Below are positions 1 to 19,755 of a stretch of 64,000 nt of DNA, piece after piece; the stretch's first letter is position 1, and each line of letters begins with the position of its first letter. Below the pieces are notes generated by a model, which saw only the letters and a program-made list of their open reading frames with translations, made no database searches and had not been told where the DNA came from. The translations under genes were made by a program, and so were the position numbers. This stretch comes from Antennarius striatus. Taxonomy: Eukaryota; Chordata; Actinopteri; Lophiiformes; Antennariidae. The stretch covers positions 9,551,982 to 9,615,981 of the forward strand of contig NC_090781.1 of assembly GCF_040054535.1 (NCBI RefSeq), written 5' to 3'.

Positions 1-145
1 GTGATACTTAAGTGCTTTAAACCGTCTATCAAAGTGTTGGAAAAGATAATACAGATAGAAGGTGGTTTAACATCAGTATGGGAAGGGTTCATAAATGTTT
101 AAATAAATAAGTAAATATAAGATAAATAGATCACAGTCTCCCTTA
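1..145. other. AT-rich flank, nothing recognised
   Basis: No coding potential or repeat signature that I can identify. It ends where a LINE fragment starts. Confidence 0.5.
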
Positions 146-487
146 GAGATAAGGTGAGAAACACTGCTGTTCGCGAGGGGCTCAGAGTAGAGCCGCTGCT
201 CCTTCGCGTGGAAAGGAGTCAGTTGAGGTGGTTTGGGCATCTGGTGCGGATGCCTCCGGGACGCCTCCCTAGGGAGGTGTTTCTGGCACGTCCAGCTGGG
301 AAGAGACCTCAGGGCAGACCCAGGACCAGGTGGAGGGATTATATCTCAACACTGGGAACGCCTTGGGATCCCTCAGTCAGAGCTGGTGGATGTGGCTGGG
401 GAAAGGGAAGTTTGGGGCTCCCTGTTGAAGCTGCTGCCCCCGCGACCCGATTCCGGATAAGCGGTGGAAGATGGATGGATGGATGGA
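146..487 (+). mobile_element. 3' end of a LINE ending in (GGAT)n
   Basis: Translates into the C-terminal tail of a teleost LINE reverse-transcriptase polyprotein (motifs FGHLVRMP, RPRTRWRDYI, LLPPRPD) and ends in a short atgg repeat, the usual 3' end of this family. Antisense copies of the same family lie at 35313-36425 and 45210-49000. It is 5' truncated, as expected for target-primed reverse transcription. I do not assign a clade. Confidence 0.75.
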
Positions 488-935
488 TCACAATCTCAAA
501 TTCCTCAATTGTGTGTGGCTCCTGGAACGCATTGACCGCAAAGACAGAGGATGCACTGTATATTTATTTATTCATTCATTCACGTTCCTCTCCAAAGACC
601 CTGATGCCAGTTCTGGGTCGAACCGGGATGCGCTGCCTGCTGGTGGGAGAAGTCTGTGATGGGTGTGCATGGTTTATAATACCAATACATTTGTTTTCAT
701 ATGTTTGCAGTCTGATATTATTGTTTTATTATGGAATTTCCATGGGTTCTCGCTAGTAATGATTGTTTTTTTTATTTAATTGACAAAACATATCTTCTTT
801 GCACTTACACATCCAAATTCAAACTTTGAAGTAAAAACACGCGTATCCTGCTTCAAAATACATTGGTGTCATAATCAGACCTTAACAATGAAAATTATTA
901 ACTATTGTGAACGATCCAAAATGCTGTGATGGCTG
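488..935. other. No feature recognised
   Basis: AT-rich sequence without splice-consistent exons or a repeat family I can name. Confidence 0.4.
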
Positions 936-939
936 CGTG

Positions 940-1505
940 CCAGCTGGAGACACTGATGTTATAATGCCCTGATGGTTTGCTTATGGCTCTTATGGCTTTG
1001 GGTTTCATGTGTCCTGAGCAAAGTTCCTTTGTGAGTCACATTAGGAGCTTTCTCTGTGACACCATCTTATTGCTGCACTTCTTGAACAGGATCGAAGCAT
1101 TTTTGGCAGCCAGGTTGACAATATTATGAAACACCACCAATGGCCATCATCATATTTGAGCTTACACTGAATATTTCCTCCCTATTTGATCAAGCACATC
1201 TACTCCAACCTTGGTTCTGTTGTGGTACTGTATGTAACAGTCTCCAGTTTAGTCTTGTGGCCACTTGTGATGTTGACAGCTGTGTGGATTGTGATTAGAA
1301 TGGACAAATTTTTCATTGGTTACAATTGATAGACATTTCAGCACGTCTTTAGTGTGCAGGGCCCTTTGCTCCTCTACAGATGGAGGAAGCTCTTGTCTAT
1401 TCTTATTTACTGGATCAACCAGGCTGGTTTTCTGGGCCTTTAGTGCCTTCAAAAGTTCAAGAGAGGTCAATAAGTTATCAGTGGTGATATTTCCCCCCTC
1501 AACAA
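940..1505 (-). pseudogene. piggyBac-like transposase remnant
   Basis: On the minus strand a broken reading frame resembles the C-terminal half of piggyBac-family (PGBD) transposases. An N-terminal piece reads SLELLKALKAQK and KNRQELPPSV. Further on come YHNRTKVGVDVLDQ, equivalent to the family's catalytic-Asp motif (N-x-T-K-x-GVDxxD), and PLVVFHNIVNLAAKNA. Stop codons and frameshifts separate the pieces, so it cannot be active. The resemblance is from memory of the motif, not a search. Confidence 0.65.
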
Positions 1506-1624
1506 GTTACCTGTGTTGAATGGGGTTAATGTCAGTGTTTGTGAGCCACAAGCAAAACAACTTGTAACAGCAGTGTCTCCAGCTGGCTGGTAGCCATATT
1601 CATTATGGTTAATAATTTGTATTA

Positions 1625-2052
1625 TTAATAATAATAATAATAATAATAATCCACCTTTAATAGTCCACACAATGGGGAAATTATGTTTTCCTCTCCAGTT
1701 TTTTGTACATGCATATATATATATGTGTTAGTCAGCACACACACACAAACATTGTATACAGGCCCCTGAACACAACACACACTAGGGGCCTGTAGGCATG
1801 CAGTTAATAACGAGTACAGGGAGGTGGAGGGACGGGTCGCAGCTTCGGGGGTGCGCCCCAATGAGCAGCTTGTGGGGGGGACTGCGCCTTGCTCAAGGGC
1901 GCCTCGGCAGTGGCTGGGAGGTGAGCTGACACCTCCAACTGTCAGCTCACACTCCGAAGATGTCTGGCTGGAGCGGGAATCGAACCGCCGATGGCTGGGC
2001 GCTGTCTGGTTCCAAGACGTCTGCTCTACCGCTGAGCTACTGCCGCCCCAGG
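1625..2052 (-). mobile_element. tRNA-headed SINE, antisense
   Basis: Read on the minus strand it starts with a tRNA-like head holding an A box (tggctcagcggtagagc type) and a B box (ggcggttcgattccc), continues through a body with 'gaggtgtcagctcacctcc' and 'caggcccctagtgtgtgttg', and ends in a LINE-like tail and (att)n. Other copies are at 29015-29282, 52245-52655 (with a 3' fragment at 52975-53222) and 60060-60360. The head makes a tRNA gene call tempting, but the recurrence shows a SINE. Confidence 0.75.
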
Positions 2053-2054
2053 TC

Positions 2055-3224
2055 TCGATGACACCACTCTATTTTGTAACAGTATACGATTGTTTTAATT
2101 TCACAGAGATACTGTTTTCTTTTATTTCACAGTTCAAGTTTGGATGTGTAATTGTAGAGAAGTTATCTTATGTCAATTAAATAACCAAAAAACTCAATCA
2201 TTATAGATTTGATTTAGTGTTCTGATGTGTTTTTTATCTGTTTCGCCAAATTCATTATTAGAAATTTTCAATGATAATCCAAATAATACACAAATTATGT
2301 CCGAGCAGTCAAAATCACTGCCTATGGGAATTTTAGTAGTTGCAGAATTCTGGGAGGCCGAGTTTCTGTAGAGAGGGGCGGGTGCTGTGTGTAACTGGCC
2401 AATCACAGAACGTGAAGACAGTCAGTTATGACCATTTTACGAGCACAGTTTTTGATGAGTTTTACCTGTATCCTGCTCGTACCCGTCAAAAATGTGTTAT
2501 ACATACTGGAGGCTCATCTGAAACGAATACCTGGGTCAACCCTACAATTAGGATTTCCCTCCCGAAAGTTTATGTCAGTTGTGCATGTGAGTGATATAAA
2601 AGCGCGAATGTATATACACATAAATAAATTTTTTAAAAAACACAAACGAAAAATTTGATATGAATGCAAGAGCTCCATGAACCCGAGCAAAGAGCCACAT
2701 GTGGCTCACAAGCCGCAAGACGGCCGGCCCTGTCCAAAGACATCACAGAGGAATATTAACCTGACAGCCCATTATGTCTTCATTGTACAAGAAAAATAAA
2801 ACCATTGTCTGAATGTGGCCTTTGACTGTAAGTCTCTTTAGCTTCTGAATATGGAATTTCAGATTATTTTTATGTGTTGTGGCACATGTAGTACTGGCCC
2901 TGTATATTAAAACATTATAGAGTTGATGTACTGCATATTCAAAACATTTTTTTTCATCTGCATTTAAAAAAAATACAAAAAACAGATAATAGAATACAAC
3001 AATTTAGCTGACTTAAATGAACCTAAAGGTGTGTATTTGTTAAGTTTTTTTGCACTTCGAATTTTAAAAAATGTAAAACTAGGAAAACATGTTTACAGGA
3101 GGCAAATTTTAAAAAAAATTACATAAAAGTTCTTTAATGACCACTGAGCGCTCTCTCTGTCTCTCTCTCTTTCTCTGATGTAAACATGGTTAGGTGACGT
3201 ATTGTAGGTGGGAAGCACCTGTCT
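2055..3224. other. Intergenic DNA upstream of receptor gene 1
   Basis: AT-rich, no exon. At about 2660-2745 a stretch ('gagccacatgtggctc...aagccgcaagacggcc') resembles one end of a hAT-type non-autonomous element; a related end is at about 13310-13390. A short CT tract is at 3150-3175. Confidence 0.4.
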
Positions 3225-3283
3225 AACATGCTTTTAAGCCAGTGAAAACACAAGTGAAGTGTAGTCAGATGTACTGATGAGAG
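3225..3283 (+). promoter_or_regulatory. Putative core promoter of receptor gene 1
   Basis: A TATA-like 'cttttaag' lies about 50 bp before the ATG, and 'cagatgtactgatgagag' just before the start resembles the pre-ATG block of genes 2-6. The transcription start is not visible; this is inferred from spacing and similarity between paralogues. Confidence 0.35.
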
Positions 3284-13074
<9,791 letters not shown>

Positions 13075-13844
13075 GTTTTGTAAGCAATAATGTTGTATAT
13101 ATACTATATTGTCCTAAGGTATGATAGAATGAGGGTTATACAATGATATGAACAGTCAATATCATCTAATTGGATTTTTACATAAATCACATTTTGACTA
13201 TTCATTATGTATATGCTTATCCAAACACTCATGTTAAAATATGTTTTGTGTTAATGTTGTATGTTTTTTCTGTCTGTGTTTTTCAAATGCTTTTGGAAAT
13301 ATATCTAGACCGGGTGTCGGCAACCCGCGGCTCTGGAGCTGCATGCAGCTCTTTAGTGACTCCCTTGTGGCTCCCTGGAAATTAATTACAAAATAAAAAA
13401 ATTATACTTAAAATAAAATAATATAAAGATATTCTAGCTGAAAATATTTGCAAACAAAACTTATTGTTGCAAATTTCCTGCGTTATGTTTAAAAATTTAG
13501 TCAGGCACCTTTTAAGACAGCTCAGATGTGCCATGGGGTCCTAGACAATGTTTTCTTGTATGTGCCGCAAGTTAGCGATAGAGCTAACTATCGCTAACTT
13601 GCCTCCATTGTTCACTAGCGATATAGGCTGTTTTCCTGTCCAAAACTGAGTCGTTCACAAAGTTATTTTCTGTATTGCTGTGTATTGCTGCAAGTTACTG
13701 ATTAAATGCCAGAAATCTGACCTGCTCCCTGTGTGGCACCTGCTCTCTGACTGGAGTTGCCGCTGTAGATGGTGGTTCCAACACAAAGCACCCAGCAATG
13801 TTGTTTGGTCTAGAGACAGTGTCACTGAGAAAAAGTAGCAGAGA
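13075..13844. other. 3' flank of gene 1
   Basis: Starts with the presumed 3' UTR of gene 1; I see no convincing close poly(A) signal. At 13310-13390 a stretch ('ggtgtcggcaacccgcggctc') resembles a hAT-like element end. A perfect hairpin is at 13567-13602. Confidence 0.4.
13567..13602. repeat. Perfect 15-bp inverted repeat
   Basis: Arms 13567-13581 (gcaagttagcgatag) and 13588-13602 (its exact reverse complement) around a 6-base loop. Probably part of a decayed mobile element; no function claimed. Confidence 0.7.
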
Positions 13845-14200
13845 CAAAGATGCTGAGGTTCTTTTTGGGAGTGACCAGGATGGATAGGATCAGGAATGAG
13901 TACATCAGAGGGACAGCACATGTTAGAGGTTTTGGAGATAAAGTCAGAGAGGCCAGACTGAGATGTTTAGGACATGTCCAGAGGAGAGATAGTGAATATA
14001 TTGGTAGAAGGATGCTGAGTTTTGAAGTGCCAAGCAGGAGGCCTAGAGGAAGACCAAAGAGGAGGTTTATGGATGTAGTGAAAGAGGACATGAAGGTTGT
14101 TGGTGTGAGGAAGAGGATGTAGAAGACAGGGTTAGATGGAGGCAATTGATTCGCTGTGGCTACCCCTGAAGGGAAAAGTCGAAAGGAAAAGAAGACTAAA
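13845..14200 (+). mobile_element. 3' fragment of the RTE-type LINE, sense
   Basis: Encodes the RTE C-terminus (VTRMDRIRNEYIRGTAHVRG, RRRPRGRPKRRF-like region) and the family 3' end ('tacccctgaagggaaaagtcgaaaggaaaagaag'-type, 14160-14195). 5' truncated. Confidence 0.85.
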
Positions 14201-16151
14201 CTATTATTCAAGCCGTTTACCTATATATTTTTACCGTGAGTGCAACAGACTACTTTTAAACTTACGCAATGACTTGAGTAGCAATTCACTACCACACCAT
14301 CTCTCTCTTTTTTACAGCTGCAACGCTGTTTCTTTATTCTGAAAATGTCCTCAAAGTCCTTATATACACAAATTAAAATATGTACTAACTAACCCCGAAA
14401 TGCTTTTTGAAACCAAAATCCCCGGTTTTCCAAGTTCAGTGTAAATCAACCCAGAACCACAGGTTTACCTCAGGGTATGCCGCCAGGGTAAAACGGGCAC
14501 TGTGAGTACCTCTAATCAACTTTGAACAGCCCCTATTGTTATGTAAAAGAGGCCATTCTGAGCCTCATCAAGGAAACCTAATCACTTGATCATTTTGCCA
14601 TTTTAGAAAGACATATATGGGTTTTCTCCTTAGCTGCTGAGATTTACTAATAAAAGTACTACAAAATGCTGTAGTACAATTATCTAAAACATAGTCAAAT
14701 TAGATTTTATTTCAATAGCGGTGTATTTGCCTCTGTCTCGCAAAATAAACCATATTAAAAAACCTGACATTAAAATGTGGTTAAATTCAGTATGAGTGGA
14801 CCACTCAGTTCTAACAGGGTGGATTATTTATTGATCTGAAGTTCGAAGCAGATATTTAAGCTCCGATGTTCGTCTTCATTTATTCATTAAATCTTGTTTC
14901 AATCGATTGATTTCTCCAGTCGGAGGTGAGGTGCAGCTATGTGCTGCTAGACTGTGTGTCCTAAACATTTTTTTGACCAGTTTTTAATGTCAGGCTGCTA
15001 ATTCACTGGCAGGCTGCTAATTGACTGGCAAATGTGACACTCTGTTTTACTCATAGAACTCACTTTAACGTCGCTGCCAGACAGAATACACAATCCTAAA
15101 TGCGCCCCCCTGCCCCCCCCGCCCCACACATGTAACGTGTTGTTTCTGGTATCAACTACATTTGAAAATCAACTGCAGCACACCAGGCACCTTTGTCTAG
15201 CAGTGACTCAGCTTTCGAAATTTCTGAAAAGGCAGGAAGTTCAGCTTTGAGGGTCTTTTATTCACCTTTATGCCAGTTTCTCCGTGTTTCCGCAGACTAA
15301 TAGAATAGACCATCATTAGAGTCCAGATAACAGCACCGACACTCGACAATGGCATTTTTTAGACCAATTATATGTAAAGTGGGTTATTTCCGATGTCACA
15401 GTGGTTGGGAAATACTGAGATCAATCAGTCAGTCAAACTTTATTAAAGGGGCCCTATTATGAAAATCTCACTTTTTCAGATCTCTACATATACATAGTGG
15501 ACCTCTGTAACCCGACCAACTCCTAGAATCTGGTAAACAAACGCTCCCTGCATCAATAGATATTTGCAGTTTTAGGAAGTCATGGCTCAGAACGACTAAA
15601 ACAAATCATATTTTGCTAGGTTAGCCGTTCTTGACGTCAGACTATGGACACTGTGCAATTGGACAGAGTATTGGATGATATGGATTGGTTGACATGCTCA
15701 AGGGCGTGGCCATCCCCAAGACAGAGTTCTTTGCGTTCGGATGTGAGGCAGCAATCTGTTGAAATGGCGTTTGTGAGAGGGAGACATGATAGTTCCTCAG
15801 TTGTTGATCATACAAATCAACACCAGTGTTTTTTTTTTTCATCCCATCCAAAGAAGAACAGAAGAGAGCGTGGTTGCATTTCATTTTTAATGGCAATGTG
15901 CAGCTACATCACCTGCACATTTGTTTGTTTGTGGAACCACTTCACTCTCACTCCAGCCTGTTTTAGCAATGAGGGTCAGTACAGACGGGGCTCTGCCTGA
16001 GACTGATCCTCATTCAAGGATCACTCCCAACCATACCAGACCAAGGAACTGTATCCCTATTACAGGTAAGTCTCGACACATTTATATTTTTGCAGTTGTC
16101 TGTTAGTATGAGTGATCAAGTGCTATTTGGCTAATTAGGTATTACTGCTTT

Positions 16152-16690
16152 GTTTCGCATTTGCGTGTGTGCGCGCTCCAACACGTGCTTGTTTGCTGGA
16201 CCTACAGTATCTAGCTACAACACACATAAGTTGGGCTCACGTTTTATCTTTTTTCATGTCGTCTGTTAGCATGAATAAAGTCATGTTATGCTAGGCTATG
16301 TAGGGAGGTCTCCTTTGTTTCGCGTTGTGTATTGTGTGTGTGTGCGTGCATGCCCGATCACGCGTGTGCGTGCTGGACCTACAATAGGTACAACTCACAT
16401 AAGTTGGTCTCATATTTTCTTATTGTTTGTTAGCATGAAGTCATGTTATGCTAGGCTATGTAGGCCAATGTGCTTTTTTCGCATTTGCGTATTGCGTGTG
16501 TGCACGCAAGCTCCAACACGTGTGTGCGTGCCGGACCTACAGTATAAAGCTAAAATGCACGTAATTTGGTCTCATATTTTCTTTCCAATTATCTGTCAGC
16601 ATAAATAAAGTCAACTTATGCTAGGCTAAGTAGGGGGTTGCGCTTTGTTTCCTACTGCATTTGTGCGCACATGTGTTACAGTCGATTGTT
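16152..16690 (+). repeat. VNTR, about 3.3 copies of a 160-bp unit
   Basis: Units start near 16152, 16315, 16473 and 16643 (partial). Each has 'tttgtttcgcatttgcg(t)', 'ctccaacacgtg', 'gctggacctacagta', 'agttggtctcatattttct', 'agcat(aaataaag)tcatg', 'ttatgctaggctatgtag'. It lies inside the TTAA-type transposon and is not in the part retained by the second copy. Confidence 0.8.
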
Positions 16691-17008
16691 TGTTTGGCGT
16701 CATAACGACATACCCCTCTACAAGATCCACTTTCCAAAGGCTTTTGAAGGGACAATGCAGTGTCAACACCAAGACAGAGCCCACATTCTGTTAGTGTTGC
16801 AATATTTTAATATTTTAAACAAACATGTTTTGAAATTCTGTTGGTAATTGTTCACAACAAAACACAGTAAAAAGTTACCATACAAATAAATAAATTAGTA
16901 GCAAGTACCAGGATGTACAGTATTTTGAACACTATTTTTGTAAACAAAGAAATGAATCAAACAATATCAATAACAGTAAAACTATATCTTTGTGTTTTAT
17001 TGAACAGG

Positions 17009-17174
17009 TTTTGTAGCTGACATGTTGGAACTCATATTTGACAAAGTCTTGGTGGACCCTATGCCATACACAAATGAGATGATGGCCATTCCTGTCCCAG
17101 AGAATCTGTCTGCCCAGTATGAGCGTCCGAACAAGGGGGAGGTCATTGCCAGCTACATGACCAGGTTCAACTGA
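17009..17174 (+). pseudogene. C-terminal fragment of a transposase-like protein
   Basis: After 'ttttattgaacag', which could be a 3' splice site, an open stretch reads GFVADMLELIFDKVL, then PENLSAQYERPNKGEV and ends TRFN-stop at 17172-17174. It looks like the last exon of a transposase encoded by the surrounding TTAA element, but I see no upstream catalytic exons. The family assignment is inferred from the host element. Confidence 0.4.
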
Positions 17175-19114
17175 GACTCAGTCTAAATCCAGCATAGTGG
17201 CCTTTGTCCTCAGGAAACTCTCGGCGTATGCGAAGGACCACACAGGCTGGCATGACGACCCAGATTCTGCACCCTAAGTAGCCCCAGCACCAGCCAACAA
17301 AGGTGCAATAGGCCAGATGTCTGCACGGTCTACAGAAAAAGGACACAAAATTATTTATTTCACAATGTTTTCAATCCTGAGTATTACAACTGTTGTTGAT
17401 TTCCTGATAGGATGGCTCTGTGTTCTCATTATTGTTATTGGATGTAAATAAATGCTTGTATATGTCAACAGAAATGGATTGTGAATTCCAAAAAATGTTC
17501 AACATGTCTATTAATAGGACAAAAATCAAGGTGTCGCAAATACAATAAATTAGACTTTGTTGTACCTATATTTGTCATGTGTTACTGCATTAATGAAGGT
17601 ATGCCTGATGAAGCAAAATAAGACATAACTGTAGTTTTTATTCTGTGACATTTTTCAAAGAACAACTTACCGATGTATTTGTCTCAGACGTGAAGGGCCA
17701 TACTCAGCCCTCAGTAAGGGTGTACACGTTTAGGCACACAGGCTGGAACCCAGGATGTTGAGTCATGTACGGAACCTCATCAACCTCGTGCAGACGGCTC
17801 TTAACCTACAGTGAAAAACACGGTAAAGGTCATTTGAAGTAAGGTCATTAAAATTGTAAAAGTAGCCAAATAGAGACATAACTTTTTGGTTTAGCTGTGA
17901 GCATGCTACCTGTGGTATCTCCAAACAGCAGATGTTTTCTGCTTTTGTTGGCATACGTTCAGTGTCCACAGGAACACCTGTACAATAAACAAGGTGAAGA
18001 CATCAAAATAAAGTAGATAAAGGCATCACTGCAATATGGCTACATCAATTCACCATTAACCTGGTGTGATGGTGGCAAGTGTTAGCTCCGTGTGTCTTGT
18101 CATAGAGGACTGCCTCCAATATTTTGCAGCTTAGTAACGGATTAAATTGATGTGATATAAAAATAAACTTAGCCGTGAGTAGAAGCTAGCGTTACCCACA
18201 TGGTAATAACTATCAGAACCACCATCAGACTTTACTGTCACTTATAGAAGTACAGCAACATTTTAGCAGTCAACACGTCTGTACATATACAAAATACATA
18301 ATAAGACATGACATTATTACTGTGCGATAAGAGGCGGGAGTAGAAAAAAAAGTAGCTATCAGACGATGCTCCGGTCCTGTGATGACGCAGGTTACACAAC
18401 AAAACACAGAACCAACTAAGTAACGTTCACACATACTAACCATTCAGAAACGTCTTGGAGGCTTCTTGGTCCGACTCAGGGTCATAAATGTACGCCGACA
18501 CGATGGAGCCTCCGAATGCCATAATGATAACAAATGTAATGTCAGTCAATGTCCCATCAGCCTAACGCTCTCCTTCAGAGAGGCGTGACCCAGGTGAAGG
18601 AGGCGTTGACCAACGGAGCTCATTAGCATACTACAGCCGGAGGCCTGAAACAAAGCGTTTTGTGAGTAGCTCAGATGAGCGATTTTAAAAAGCTGATATT
18701 TAGGACCACAGATCACTTTAGGTCAAAATATTTTGATTACAGTCTAGTTGGACATCTGGCAACAAAATGATATTAAGTTTAAAATATATAATATGGGTCC
18801 TCTAATAGAATAGTTGAACATTTCCTATGTTTTGCTACGTTATCGTAGCCGGTCACCGATGCTCTCAGCAGGTTGCTCTTTCGTCAGACAGCAGGTCAGT
18901 GAGAGCCGGGACTTCGGCAACGCCCCTTGACTACCATTGTTAGGGGGTGTAGTCCGACCGAAGTACCATCTGAGGGTGCTCCCGGGTAGCGTAGTGCGGC
19001 ATGACTGCCGGCTTTTTTTCAGCAATCTTGTTTTTAACCAATATTAATATTATGCCATATATAAGGCGCATCGGATTATGAGGTGTGTCCTATAGTGTGG
19101 AAAATATTGTATAT

Positions 19115-19600
19115 ATAAATACATTTCTTTATAAACTGTTGCATTAGCATCAGTATGATAGCATTTGTTTAATCTCTAAAGCCAGCAATTGGTTGGTTTG
19201 CAGTATATTCACTGCAGTTCAAGGTGAGGTTTAGGGTATATTCCTGTAACAATGATTTTTATTTCAATTAGGGAAGATAATTGGCTAAAAGGACAATCTT
19301 TCTTTCTCTCTTTCTTTACTTCTTTCTGACAGATGTGCGAACAGGCACTGTCCTATAACAGTAAACTTACACATTGAAAAACAATAAATCATAAACTTAA
19401 TTCACTAGATTCCTCTTAGATTTCCTTCCCTCATGTTACCCACATTTGTGAGTAGTACAAATTTAATTAAACACAGTAAACAAGATTAAAAAACATAAGC
19501 AACCCACTAATATATGCATCACTTACATTTGGGAGTAATGTGAGATAAAACACAGCAAAAAGTGGATAGGTAAGGGAAAAACAAAGTTAAAAAAAAGTGC
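19115..19600. other. Intergenic DNA upstream of gene 2
   Basis: AT-rich with a short (ttctttc)n stretch near 19300; no exon or named repeat. Confidence 0.4.
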
Positions 19601-19613
19601 ACACTTCTGAACA

Positions 19614-19755
19614 AACAAATGATCATCAAAGACCAAAGGGCGGTCCTTCCATATTGTACAGGAAGATGAAGTATAACAGATTGTAATAAGTTGTCTTGAA
19701 CTCTATATAAGTCATGGAAACACATGAAGTATATTCAAATGTAGACAGCTGAGGG
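19614..19755 (+). promoter_or_regulatory. Putative promoter of receptor gene 2
   Basis: A TATA-like ctctatataa (19701-19710) lies about 50 bp before the ATG. The block 'gaagtatattcaaatgtaga' (19727-19746) and 'cagctgaggg' directly before the ATG recur upstream of genes 4 and 5, in eroded form before pseudogene 3. A second conserved block, acaaatgatcatcaaag (19614-19630), recurs at 31911-31930 and 37772-37793. Conservation amid unrelated flanks suggests a duplicated core promoter and 5' UTR; no experiment supports it here. Confidence 0.5.

Larger units (their letters stand above)
15447..18801 (+). mobile_element. TTAA-type DNA transposon (Kolobok- or piggyBac-like)
   Basis: Begins aggggccctattatg and ends ataatatgggtcct, an imperfect terminal inverted repeat. 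It is flanked by TTAA (15443-15446) and CTAA (18802-18805). Copy B of the host element keeps the empty site with a single TTAA (23838-23841), so the boundaries are well supported. Inside are a VNTR (16152-16690) and a short transposase-like C-terminus (17009-17174). A second, 5'-truncated copy is at 55805-58093. TTAA duplications are typical of Kolobok and piggyBac; I favour Kolobok but cannot prove it. Confidence 0.8.
14490..19114 (+). mobile_element. TIR DNA transposon copy A, split by a nested element
   Basis: 14490-15446 plus 18802-19114 together align with the element at 22565-24195 ('gccattctgag', 'aaaaacctgacatt', 'tttaaccagtttttaatgtc', 'gggtcttt(t/c)attcacc'). The 3' terminus (cctatagtgtggaaaatattgta) matches the terminal repeat of copy B. 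The two halves are separated exactly by the TTAA-type transposon at 15447-18801. No transposase frame is visible, so it is non-autonomous. The 5' end is uncertain. Confidence 0.7.

Noticed and set aside
1990..2052. tRNA gene (A and B boxes)
   Set aside because: The same head with a common 3' body occurs several times in the window, so it is a SINE, not a tRNA gene. The same applies at 52245 and 60290-60360.
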